This document shows positions 1 to 7,230 of a DNA stretch of 64,000 nt, one piece after another. The DNA is taken from the NCBI RefSeq assembly GCF_022760175.1, contig NZ_CP094326.1, positions 3,956,804-4,020,803 of the forward strand, written 5' to 3'. The notes beneath the pieces were generated by a model that ran no database searches, was not told the origin of the DNA, and worked only from the letters and a program-made list of their open reading frames with translations. Position 1 is the stretch's first letter; every line of letters starts with the position of its first letter. Source of the DNA: Zhouia spongiae (GTDB taxonomy: Bacteria > Bacteroidota > Bacteroidia > Flavobacteriales > Flavobacteriaceae). The position numbers and the translations under genes were made by a program.

Positions 1-771
1 CTTTAGCTTCGGTTGCTCTTTTAACTGATCCCAAACCGACTTTAACTCTCTAAAACCATTAAGGATCACATTGGTACGCACCCCTTCTTTCTTATATCCT
101 TTCGGCAAATGATAAAAAGTATACTGGCTGAAGAGTATCCACCAGATTCCTACCGATACAAAAGAATACTTCATGGCAAGCATTTCCGCACCTTCTCCGG
201 CATCAGAAGTTATTCCAAAAATCCCCGGAAACATCACCATAATAAGATTTATGATCAGGAGAATAACACTTCCTATATACCCCATAGAAAACCCCTTGGC
301 ACTGATCCTGTCCTGTTGTTCAGGGTAGGCAACATCTGGCAAGTATGAATTATTAATCGCAAAACTAACCCAAAATCCAACCAGGCCTAAGAAATAGCAC
401 AATAAGCCGATATAGATATTTTCGATCGTAAACCAATACAACCCAATACATGAAACGCCTCCCAAATAGCAGAAGAACTTCATAAACACCTTCTTATTTC
501 CTAAATAATCCGCAATCCCCGAAATAAGCGGCGTAATAATGGCAATGAAAACAAAAGCCAACGAAGTAACATAACTGATCAGGGGGGCTCTTGCTATTTC
601 ACCTCCTAGCACGCTTACTTTCTCTATACCCGCCACACGGAATAAGGCTCCGTAATAGATAGGAAATATTGCCGATGAAATAACCAGGCTATATACCGAA
701 TTAGCCCAATCGTAAAATGCCCATGCGTTTAATAATTTTTTACTTCCTTTCTGAAGTGCTGTTTTAGTCAT
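1..771 (-). CDS. MFS transporter, UMF1/Atg22-like (3' end outside window)
   Basis: The reverse strand is open from an ATG at 771 to the window edge, giving 257 residues of a polytopic membrane protein. It begins MTKTALQKGSKKLLNAWAFY, then DWANSVYSL, followed by alternating hydrophobic helices and short charged loops such as the SGIADYLGNKK turn. The N-terminal NAWAFYDWANS segment is typical of the MFS UMF1 branch (related to vacuole effluxer Atg22). Members are 12-TM carriers and bacterial substrates are mostly unknown; amino acid or peptide efflux is the usual guess. The C-terminal half lies outside the window, so neither substrate nor full length can be judged. Confidence 0.8.
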   Translation of the reverse strand, partial: MTKTALQKGSKKLLNAWAFYDWANSVYSLVISSAIFPIYYGALFRVAGIEKVSVLGGEIARAPLISYVTSLAFVFIAIITPLISGIADYLGNKKVFMKFFCYLGGVSCIGLYWFTIENIYIGLLCYFLGLVGFWVSFAINNSYLPDVAYPEQQDRISAKGFSMGYIGSVILLIINLIMVMFPGIFGITSDAGEGAEMLAMKYSFVSVGIWWILFSQYTFYHLPKGYKKEGVRTNVILNGFRELKSVWDQLKEQPKLK

Positions 772-825
772 AAACTAATAATTTAGACGGGCACATTGCC
801 TCTATCGCTACAATTTAAAATCCAA

Positions 826-855
826 TAAAAAAAGCTGCCCTTTTACAGAACAGCT
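826..855 (-). terminator. Rho-independent terminator after the M48 protease gene
   Basis: On the minus strand a 9-bp stem (AGCTGTTCT / AGGGCAGCT, two G-U pairs, 5-nt loop) is followed by a run of seven T. It starts 28 bases past the stop of the M48 gene. Confidence 0.65.
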
Positions 856-882
856 CCGAATATACTATTTTTATCTAAGTCA

Positions 883-1698
883 TTATTGAAAACTTGTTAC
901 TCCGAACTTTTTAGCTTCTGTTCTTGCTGCAGGAGCCCAACTGGTCAGGTTACTTATTCTGGTCTGGCTTGAAGGGTGGGTGCTTAATATTTCAGATGGA
1001 GCAGCACCTCCTGAATTTTCACTCATCCTGACCCATAATTTTGCAGCTTCATCCGGATTATATCCTGCAATAGCCATAAGCTGAATTCCTATTTTGTCAG
1101 CTTCTGTTTCATGGCTCCTGCTAAAAGGCAGCATCCCCCCTACCTGTGAACCAACACCATAAGCCTTCATCCACAATTCTTGAGTCGCGGTACTTTTACC
1201 TCCTGTCGCAATAGCTACTCCCGTTGCTCCGGCTTGCTGTAACACGCCGGCACTCATCCGTTGTTGACCGTGGTTTGCCAAGGCATGGGCCACTTCATGC
1301 CCCATTACCACAGCCAGACCGGCATCGCTTTGAGCTATTGGCAAAAGTCCTGTATAAACTACAATCTTACCTCCCGGCATACACCAGGCATTTACTTGTT
1401 TATCGTCTACCAGGTTATATTCCCATTTGTAATCTTTTAAATAACCTTCATAACCATTGGCATTCAACCATTTTTCAGCAGCTACGGCAATACGTTGTCC
1501 TACTTTTTTAACCCGCTGTGCATCCTTGGTTCCACTGATAACCTTGTTCTCTTTTAAAAATGTATCGTATTGCTGAAACGCAGAAGCAAACAATTCATCA
1601 TTAGAGACCAGGGCCATGGTTTTCTTTCCTGTAAAAGGATTGGTTGCGCAGGCAGCCATTAAAAAGGCAAATAACGCTGTTGAAATATATCTTTTCAT
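883..1698 (-). CDS. M48 family metallopeptidase, lipoprotein (LoiP/YggG-like)
   Basis: A 271-residue zinc metalloprotease. The N-terminus is an SPII signal with lipobox LMAAC (Cys17), so it is predicted to be anchored in the outer membrane and face the periplasm. The zinc motif HEVAH is at residues 134-138 and the third ligand is probably the Glu in SHETEADKIG near residue 196, the normal M48B arrangement. Length matches LoiP/YcaL-type proteases, which clear misfolded outer-membrane proteins. It is monocistronic, with its own promoter element at 1726-1733 and a terminator at 826-855. The exact substrate cannot be read from sequence. Confidence 0.9.
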   Translation of the reverse strand: MKRYISTALFAFLMAACATNPFTGKKTMALVSNDELFASAFQQYDTFLKENKVISGTKDAQRVKKVGQRIAVAAEKWLNANGYEGYLKDYKWEYNLVDDKQVNAWCMPGGKIVVYTGLLPIAQSDAGLAVVMGHEVAHALANHGQQRMSAGVLQQAGATGVAIATGGKSTATQELWMKAYGVGSQVGGMLPFSRSHETEADKIGIQLMAIAGYNPDEAAKLWVRMSENSGGAAPSEILSTHPSSQTRISNLTSWAPAARTEAKKFGVTSFQ

Positions 1699-1725
1699 TT
1701 GTTATGGTTGTTTTCGTTTGTAAGT

Positions 1726-1733
1726 CAAATTTA
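1726..1733 (-). promoter_or_regulatory. Bacteroidetes -7 promoter element for M48 gene
   Basis: TAAATTTG on the minus strand matches TAnnTTTG exactly and lies 28 bases upstream of the start codon. No convincing -33 TTG is visible, so support is the -7 element alone. Confidence 0.4.
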
Positions 1734-1862
1734 CAAAACTTTAATAATTGTAAGTTGTAAAAGTTAAAATTGACCGAATTTTTACTTAACGCTAATCATA
1801 TACGTTAAAAACTTGTTTGCTTCTTACGAAATTTAAATACCTTGCATTATTAAAGCCTTGTG

Positions 1863-2723
1863 ATGAGTAAAGATCAAAAAACATACCGAAATACAATTGA
1901 AATACCCAAACCTATTATATATACAGCTAAAACACTACAGCTTATTTCTCCGCATCTGGCAAGCAGGTTTGCCGGGAAACTCTTTATGACCCCTATAAAG
2001 CATAAAATGCCCAAGAGGGAATACCATATGGATAAAAACACAAAGCAACTGAATGTACCGATCCCTTCATTGAATAAAGAAATCGTGGTTTATAACTATG
2101 GTAAGTCAACCAAAAAGGCACTTTTGGTACATGGCTGGTCGGGTCGTGGGACACAATTGTTTAAAATTGCAGATGAGCTTCTTAAACTGGGATATATGAC
2201 CATCAGTTTTGATGCCCCGGCTCATGGAAAAGCCCCTGGTTCTAAAACCAATATGTCCGAATTTATTGATTCGGTGATGCACCTGAATGCTTTGTATGGT
2301 CCGTTTGAGGTAGGTATAGGTCATTCACTCGGTGGAATGACGCTATTAAACTCGATCAGTCAGGGATTATCCCTTCGAAAGCTTGTCATTATCGGCTGTG
2401 GTGATAAGATCATTGATATTGCTTTGGATTTTACCCGAAAACTGGGGCTAAAAGACAATGTAGGGCTAAAGATGAAGAACCGGTTTGATGAAATCCTGGG
2501 AAAAGACATCAACAAGCTTTCCGCCAGTACTGCCGCCATTGAAGTTCAAACGCCATCCTTGATTATACACGACAAAGATGATGCTGATGTTCCGCTGGGT
2601 TCAGCAGAAAATATTCACGAACATTTAAAAAATTCCAGACTGGTTATTACTGAAGGCCTGGGACACCGAAAAATACTGGGCGATAAAAATGTCATAACAG
2701 AGATCAGTCAATTCATCCGATAA
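1863..2723 (+). CDS. alpha/beta hydrolase
   Basis: A 286-residue cytoplasmic alpha/beta-hydrolase fold protein. The oxyanion HGWSGRG segment, the nucleophile elbow GHSLGG, an Asp-containing HDKDDADVP strand and the terminal GLGHRKILG His together give the full Ser-Asp-His set. It resembles serine esterases/acyl hydrolases of the BAAT/YqiA type; the substrate is unknown. ATG at 1863 is chosen; a GTG codon immediately before it (1860) is in frame and would add one residue. It is a single gene between the M48 promoter and the promoter of the next gene. Confidence 0.85.
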   Translation: MSKDQKTYRNTIEIPKPIIYTAKTLQLISPHLASRFAGKLFMTPIKHKMPKREYHMDKNTKQLNVPIPSLNKEIVVYNYGKSTKKALLVHGWSGRGTQLFKIADELLKLGYMTISFDAPAHGKAPGSKTNMSEFIDSVMHLNALYGPFEVGIGHSLGGMTLLNSISQGLSLRKLVIIGCGDKIIDIALDFTRKLGLKDNVGLKMKNRFDEILGKDINKLSASTAAIEVQTPSLIIHDKDDADVPLGSAENIHEHLKNSRLVITEGLGHRKILGDKNVITEISQFIR

Positions 2724-2764
2724 AAAATATCAATACAAAAATCTAATTTTCAGCTAATTATAAC

Positions 2765-2772
2765 TATATTTG
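2765..2772 (+). promoter_or_regulatory. Bacteroidetes -7 element for the 2849 gene
   Basis: TATATTTG matches TAnnTTTG exactly; a TTTTC run about 20 bases upstream may serve as the -33 box. The implied leader is about 70 nt. Confidence 0.45.
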
Positions 2773-2848
2773 CAACACCACTCCTTATTCTTTTCTCTTG
2801 ATTAATAGCAATATAACATTAGCAATTTAACCAGCTAAATATATTGTC

Positions 2849-3616
2849 ATGAGAAAATTATTGTTACTGATCGTAGTATTTCTAACCTGGACCATATCTG
2901 GGCAAAACGGAGAAGAATACGTTGTTTTTGAGAACGTTGTTATTACTCCTAATCCTTCAAAAATCAAAGATTTTCAGCAACACATGGCTGAACACAACAA
3001 AAAATATCACACCGATGATGTTTATGGTTGCCGGGTGTACGCCATTGTAACAGGACCCAATACGGGTAAGTTTGTTTGGTCGATGGGACCTATTCCCTGG
3101 TCTTCTATAGACAACAGACCGGCTCAGGGTGGCCATGATGAACATTGGAATACCATGGTGATGCCTACCCTTCTCCCGGAAGCGAATGCCAGTTATTGGC
3201 GTTCTCATCCGGAATTTTCCAATTTCCCAAGAGATTTTAAACTCGATAAATTAAGACTCACATATTACGATATAAAAAGAGGGATGGGGAATTTTGATAA
3301 AATAAAAGAAATCATCGGGCGGGTTGCTAAAATGAATAAAGAAAAATACCCCGATGATATCTATGGAGTTTACACCAACGAATTCGGAAGTACAAACGAA
3401 GGAAAAGATGTCGTATTTGTTGACTTTTTTGAAAGTTCAGCCAAATTGGGTGAACAAGACGAAAACTGGATCTCCAACTACAATGCCGTAAATGGTGCCG
3501 GAAGTTTTGACAGGGACATTAAAACATGGTTCGAACTCACCAACGGATCAGAAAGGGAGTTGTGGATATTAGTTCCGGAACTCAGTGGTAAAACCGCAGC
3601 TGTAAAAATAAACTAA
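2849..3616 (+). CDS. Secreted protein with two tandem dimeric alpha/beta-barrel-like repeats, function unknown
   Basis: A 255-residue protein with an SPI signal peptide (MRKLLLLIVVFLTWTISGQ, cleavage near residue 19). The mature part contains the same unit twice: KIKDFQQHM..HNKKYHTDDVYGCRVYAI at about residues 37-67 and KIKEIIGRV..NKEKYPDDIYGVYTNEF at about 150-180. In both, a helix ending in K-Y-x-x-D-D-[VI]-Y-G leads into a strand. This suggests an internal duplication of a ferredoxin-like/ABM-type module. No catalytic motif is recognised. It probably acts in the periplasm or outside the cell. It has its own promoter at 2765. Confidence 0.75.
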   Translation: MRKLLLLIVVFLTWTISGQNGEEYVVFENVVITPNPSKIKDFQQHMAEHNKKYHTDDVYGCRVYAIVTGPNTGKFVWSMGPIPWSSIDNRPAQGGHDEHWNTMVMPTLLPEANASYWRSHPEFSNFPRDFKLDKLRLTYYDIKRGMGNFDKIKEIIGRVAKMNKEKYPDDIYGVYTNEFGSTNEGKDVVFVDFFESSAKLGEQDENWISNYNAVNGAGSFDRDIKTWFELTNGSERELWILVPELSGKTAAVKIN

Positions 3617-3726
3617 AACTATATTTTAACACTTTTGAGACCGGAAAGCAGGCGCGCTTCCCATACCTGTTTCCCTATAAAGCTTTATGAAACGGAGAGA
3701 CATTACTCTCATTAAACTATATTACT

Positions 3727-4260
3727 ATGAAAACATTTGTTTATACTTTAGCTATTATATTTTTTGTATGTGTTTCATGTGAAGGCGATCAGGGACCTGT
3801 CGGGCCTGAGGGACCTCAAGGGCCTCCCGGAATCGACGGTGGTATTATTTTACCACAGGTTTTCGGAGTAGAGGTAGACTTTTTAGAAGAAAACGAATAT
3901 GCCTCACTGTTTGAATTCCCTGATGAAATTGAAATTTTCGAATCCGATCTGGTAGTTGTCTACCACTATGCCGGCCTTGACGCCAACAGCAATCAGGAGA
4001 TCTGGGAAGCCATGCCTCATTTCATTTATTTTAACACAGGCTTGATCTCATATAGTTACGACCATACCTCCTCGGATGTTAATTTCTATCTGAAAGGGAA
4101 TGTAGACCTGGCCGCATTGGACGAGGAGTTTCGTTTGGACCATCTGTTCAGGGTCGCTATTATTCCTGCTGATTTTTTCGCAGGCACAACCGGAATAAAT
4201 ACGGAAGAACTTATAAAAAGCTATAAAACCAGTGAAATAAAGACATACAAAATGAATTAG
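3727..4260 (+). CDS. Collagen-like lipoprotein, first of three tandem paralogues
   Basis: A 177-residue lipoprotein: lipobox CVSC (Cys19) followed directly by a short run of six G-x-y triplets (GDQ GPV GPE GPQ GPP GID). An about 140-residue domain follows that is shared with the next two genes, with conserved landmarks ESDLVVVY, QEIWE and a C-terminal FRVAIIPAD. A six-triplet collagen stretch is too short for a stable triple helix and more likely acts as a stalk next to the lipid anchor. Probably surface- or periplasm-exposed; no enzymatic residues seen. A strong terminator follows at 4299. Confidence 0.8.
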   Translation: MKTFVYTLAIIFFVCVSCEGDQGPVGPEGPQGPPGIDGGIILPQVFGVEVDFLEENEYASLFEFPDEIEIFESDLVVVYHYAGLDANSNQEIWEAMPHFIYFNTGLISYSYDHTSSDVNFYLKGNVDLAALDEEFRLDHLFRVAIIPADFFAGTTGINTEELIKSYKTSEIKTYKMN

Positions 4261-4298
4261 AACCATCAGAAAACAGAAAACACATAGCCAAACCATAC

Positions 4299-4327
4299 AA
4301 GCCCGGTCAAAAAAACCGGGCTTATTT
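4299..4327 (+). terminator. Rho-independent terminator
   Basis: Perfect 8-bp stem AAGCCCGG / CCGGGCTT with an A-rich 9-nt loop, 39 bases after the stop at 4260, followed by ATTTG. It separates the first two collagen-like paralogues. Confidence 0.75.
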
Positions 4328-4390
4328 GTGTACATTCATCAGTATGGCCTGATAATTGTATCAGACATCGCAAACAAAACTCTTTTAGTT

Positions 4391-4888
4391 ATGAAAAATA
4401 TTATTTATTTACTCACTATTGTATCATTCGCTTTTGTTTCATGTGATGGAGACCCGGGGCCTCCGGGACTTCCCGGAGAAGACGGAGGACTGATTGTTGC
4501 CGATGCTTTTGAAATTGAAATTGATTTTACAGAAGAAAATAATTATGAACATACTGAATCCTATGGGTTTGAAGTATTTCAATACGATGTCGTACTTACC
4601 TATATCCTCTGGGAAGATAACGGCCAAGAAATATGGAGGCTTATTCCACAGGATATTTATTTGAATGAAGGCGTTTTAACCTATAATTACGACTTTACTC
4701 AGGAAGATGTTCGCATTTTTATTGACGGAACAGTTGACTTTAGCCTGTTAGAAAGCAGATGGACCCAAAATCAAGTATTCAGAGTGGTTGTAGTACCTGC
4801 TGATAATGTTGATGCTTCTATTGATTTTTCCAATTACAATAACGTAATCCAATCTTTAAACATCAAGGATGTACGAAAATTAAAGTAA
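4391..4888 (+). CDS. Collagen-like lipoprotein, second tandem paralogue
   Basis: A 165-residue lipoprotein, lipobox FVSC, then G-x-y triplets (GDP GPP GLP GED) and the same C-terminal domain as the neighbour at 3727: QEIWRLIPQDIY, TYNYDFTQED and FRVVVVPAD. The start is placed at ATG 4391, because the signal peptide (MKNIIYLLTIVSFAFVSC) begins there; an upstream in-frame ATG at 4328 would put 21 unrelated residues before it and lies within the preceding terminator. The stop codon at 4886-4888 falls inside the left end of a dispersed repeat (see 4885). Function unknown. Confidence 0.8.
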   Translation: MKNIIYLLTIVSFAFVSCDGDPGPPGLPGEDGGLIVADAFEIEIDFTEENNYEHTESYGFEVFQYDVVLTYILWEDNGQEIWRLIPQDIYLNEGVLTYNYDFTQEDVRIFIDGTVDFSLLESRWTQNQVFRVVVVPADNVDASIDFSNYNNVIQSLNIKDVRKLK

Positions 4889-4979
4889 ACTACCTCGGTG
4901 CAAGCACACGAGGCATTGGTCGGAAACAAATTTTAATTTCGAGGCAAGCCTCGGGGTATTATACCCTTTGGCGGTGCCA
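4885..4979 (+). repeat. Dispersed intergenic repeat, copy A (left-end type)
   Basis: Starts with GTAAACTACCTCGG, identical to the left end of the copy at 13301, followed by CAAG...ACGAGG as in that copy. Further right it has a perfect hairpin CGAGGcaagCCTCG (about 4940-4953), which looks like an inverted second left end, and GGGTATtATACCC. The right-end palindrome found in the other copies is missing. The first bases supply the TAA stop of the gene ending at 4888. Confidence 0.6.
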
Positions 4980-5031
4980 ATAAATATTTGCCTTTTAAAA
5001 AAATATTTATTTAACGGTCTTTATAAGCGCT

Positions 5032-5067
5032 GAAAACTCCGATATAAAATCGGAGTTTTCTGTTTTT
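5032..5067 (+). terminator. Rho-independent terminator after second paralogue
   Basis: A 12-bp perfect stem GAAAACTCCGAT / ATCGGAGTTTTC with a 5-nt loop, followed by TGTTTTTG. It lies between the repeat and the broken third paralogue. Confidence 0.75.
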
Positions 5068-5101
5068 GTGCTTTTTTTAAATACCTCAAAAGCACTTTAC
5101 C

Positions 5102-5608
5102 ATGAAAAAATCATTTTATTTCATCACACTTTCTCTGTTTATGATTTCTTGTGATGGTGAGCAAGGTCCTCCCGGAGAAGATGGTCAGGACGGCAACCTG
5201 ATAAAACCTCAGGCTATCGAAGTAACTGTCGACCTCCTCGGCATTAATGGCTATTATCAGCTTCTGGAACACCCGGATAATGTATCGGTAGGGGAATCTG
5301 ACGTTATTCTCGCCTTTCAAAAAATTGAATACGGGGTCAATGGAGAATACATCTGGGAACCTTAACCAAGGATTCTGTACGGTGATTCATATGCCTAGAG
5401 CTATCTCATAGACTACGATCCGGTTACCATCTCATTTTTTATAGACGGATCCAATGACTGGAGGAGCCCTATGAACGATGAACTGAATACGGGTTTAACC
5501 TTCAGATACGTCATAGTCCCTACTGAACTACTACAAGGAATTAATACTTCCAATTACAATACAATATCGAAAACTTTAAACATTAAAGAAATTCGCAAGA
5601 TAAATTAA
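5102..5608 (+). pseudogene. Third collagen-like lipoprotein paralogue, interrupted by two in-frame stop codons
   Basis: From ATG 5102 the frame encodes a lipobox (FMISC), G-x-y triplets (GEQ GPP GED GQD) and the family domain up to EYIWEP. It then meets TAA at 5363-5365 (codon 88) and TAG at 5396-5398 (codon 99). Without any frameshift the same frame then continues with family sequence (YLIDYDPVTISFFIDG, FRYVIVPTELL, NTISKTLNIKEIRKIN) to TAA at 5606-5608. Aligned with the two intact paralogues, both stops fall at hydrophobic positions (Met/Ile and Leu/Ile), so each could be one T-to-A change from a Leu codon. The start, signal peptide and stop remain, suggesting recent inactivation. Confidence 0.8.
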
Positions 5609-5663
5609 CCCATACATCTGTTATGTTTCATATATTGTTGCGTCCAACTAAAAAAACAATACT

Positions 5664-6167
5664 ATGAGAGCGCTATTTTTTATCGTATCGATTGTATTTT
5701 TAGCAAGTTGCAACTCTACTGCTCAGGACAAAAAGAACAAGGTAGGGCATGAAACATCAACAGCTCTGAAAAAGAACGATCAGACCGTTCAAAAAACCGA
5801 AGCAGAATGGAAAGCCTTGCTTTCTGATGAAGAATATCGTGTACTGAGGCTAAAAGGAACAGAACGACCACATACCGGCAAATACAATCTTTATTTTGAA
5901 GAAGGCACCTATGCATGTAAAGGCTGTGGTACCCCCCTCTTTAAAAGCGGGATGAAATTTGAAAGCGATTGTGGCTGGCCTTCTTTTGATAAAGCAATCA
6001 AAGGAACCATTACCTATAAGAAAGATACTTCATTCGGAATGGTACGTACCGAAATACTTTGTTCCAAATGCGGAGGGCATTTAGGCCATGTGTTTGACGA
6101 TGGCCCTACAGCTACCGGTAAGCGTTACTGTGTGAATTCGGTTAGCATCGATTTTGACAAACAATAA
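5664..6167 (+). CDS. msrB: Peptide-methionine (R)-S-oxide reductase, lipoprotein form
   Basis: A 167-residue MsrB that reduces Met-R-sulfoxide in proteins. The zinc-binding pairs are CKGC (Cys85/88) and CSKC (Cys133/136); the catalytic Cys is in RYCVNS (Cys156), and GWPSF and GHVFDDGP are family signatures. The N-terminus has a lipobox FLASC (Cys16) and about 30 polar residues before the domain, so this copy is predicted to be exported and lipid-anchored, repairing envelope proteins. It is a single gene, terminated at 6175. Confidence 0.92.
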   Translation: MRALFFIVSIVFLASCNSTAQDKKNKVGHETSTALKKNDQTVQKTEAEWKALLSDEEYRVLRLKGTERPHTGKYNLYFEEGTYACKGCGTPLFKSGMKFESDCGWPSFDKAIKGTITYKKDTSFGMVRTEILCSKCGGHLGHVFDDGPTATGKRYCVNSVSIDFDKQ

Positions 6168-6174
6168 TAAAAAG

Positions 6175-6205
6175 CCTTCTCTTAACCGGGAAGGATTTAT
6201 TATTT
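6175..6205 (+). terminator. Rho-independent terminator after msrB
   Basis: Seven-bp stem CCTTCTC / GGGAAGG (one G-U pair), 6-nt loop, followed by ATTTATTATTTTT. It begins 8 bases past the msrB stop. Confidence 0.6.
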
Positions 6206-6213
6206 TTATATCT

Positions 6214-6771
6214 ATGGAAGCTCATTATATAGACAGTATTACGAAGCAGTTTAGGTACTACAAAAGCCTGGGCGACAAAAGCTTTGCTATTCTTAGCGAG
6301 AATGACATTCACCGGCGGCAGGGAGAAGAACAAAACAGCATCGCCATTATAGCCAAACACATGGCAGGTAATATGTTAAGCAGGTTTACAAACTTTTTGA
6401 CTGAAGACGGTGAAAAATCATGGCGTGACCGCGACAGTGAATTTGAAGACACCCTGCAAACAAAAGATGAAATGATCGCTTATTGGGAAAAGGGCTGGAA
6501 ATGTTTATTCAACACCCTTGAAAACCTCAACCCAGAAGACATAGCACAGATCGTTTATATCCGTAATGAAGGCCATACCGCACTCGAAGCTTTAAACAGG
6601 CAAATGGCACATTATGCGTACCATATCGGGCAAATAGTATGCCTGGCTAAAATGATAAAAGGAAATTCATGGATATCCCTGAGTATCCCAAAGGGAGATT
6701 CCGATAAATTCAACAAGGATAAATTCAATAAAGGAAAAAGCAGGCGTCATTTTACAGATGATTACAATTAA
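6214..6771 (+). CDS. DinB-like / DUF1572 family protein
   Basis: A 185-residue, mostly helical cytoplasmic protein. The AIIAKHMAGNMLSRFTNFL helix, the EGHTALEALNRQ helix and the HYAYHIGQIVCLAKMI helix give the three-histidine spacing of the DinB/DUF1572 four-helix bundle. These are presumed metal-dependent thiol-conjugating or stress-related enzymes, and most are uncharacterised. ATG 6214 is chosen; the upstream ATG at 6154 lies inside msrB and its frame runs through the msrB terminator. The C-terminal tail is rich in DKFNK repeats and basic residues. Confidence 0.8.
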   Translation: MEAHYIDSITKQFRYYKSLGDKSFAILSENDIHRRQGEEQNSIAIIAKHMAGNMLSRFTNFLTEDGEKSWRDRDSEFEDTLQTKDEMIAYWEKGWKCLFNTLENLNPEDIAQIVYIRNEGHTALEALNRQMAHYAYHIGQIVCLAKMIKGNSWISLSIPKGDSDKFNKDKFNKGKSRRHFTDDYN

Positions 6772-6810
6772 ACATAATCAACACCTGTCGGGCATGAAAC
6801 CTTGAATAGC

Positions 6811-7221
6811 TTAATTTTTTACAGCATCATTCATAATTTCACCAAGCACTTCTCTTGTAATAGGCTTAATAATAAAGTTATTCAAATTTTTATATGATTT
6901 AGCCTTAATTATATCAGTTGGATCGATAGATGAAGACACAATATAGATCAGCATCTTTTTTTCTGTATCAATTTTAATGAAATTATCAAGAAACTCCCAG
7001 CCATCCATAATGGGCATATTCAGATCCAATAAGATCACATCGGGAACAGTTTCTCCTGACAAAATAATCGGTTTTAAATTGTTAAGCGCTTCTTCACCAT
7101 TATTAAACACCAAAAAATTGGAGCAAAAATCGGCTATTTCCATGATTCTTTTAGCACCAAAAACAAAAACAGGATCATCATCAATGATACAGGTGAGATT
7201 GATTGATTGATTTGGTTTCAT
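6811..7221 (-). CDS. Single-domain response regulator (CheY-like)
   Basis: A 136-residue receiver domain with no output domain. The acidic pocket is DDD (residues 13-15), the phospho-acceptor Asp is in ILLDLNMP, the Ser in VSSS replaces the usual Thr/Ser, and the Lys is in FIIKPI. It lies 9 bases downstream of the large PAS kinase on the same strand, so it is very probably that kinase's partner in an operon. It must act by protein-protein contact or as a phosphorelay intermediate. Confidence 0.88.
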   Translation of the reverse strand: MKPNQSINLTCIIDDDPVFVFGAKRIMEIADFCSNFLVFNNGEEALNNLKPIILSGETVPDVILLDLNMPIMDGWEFLDNFIKIDTEKKMLIYIVSSSIDPTDIIKAKSYKNLNNFIIKPITREVLGEIMNDAVKN

Positions 7222-7230
7222 ATATACTAT

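Noticed and set aside
1224-1511. 95-residue plus-strand frame
   Set aside because: Lies entirely antisense within the M48 protease gene, which has the HEVAH motif and normal family sequence.
3640-3715. Imperfect hairpins upstream of the first collagen-like gene
   Set aside because: GGAAAGC...GCGCTTCC is mismatched and GAGAG/CTCTC is short; neither has a T-run, so no terminator or riboswitch is called.
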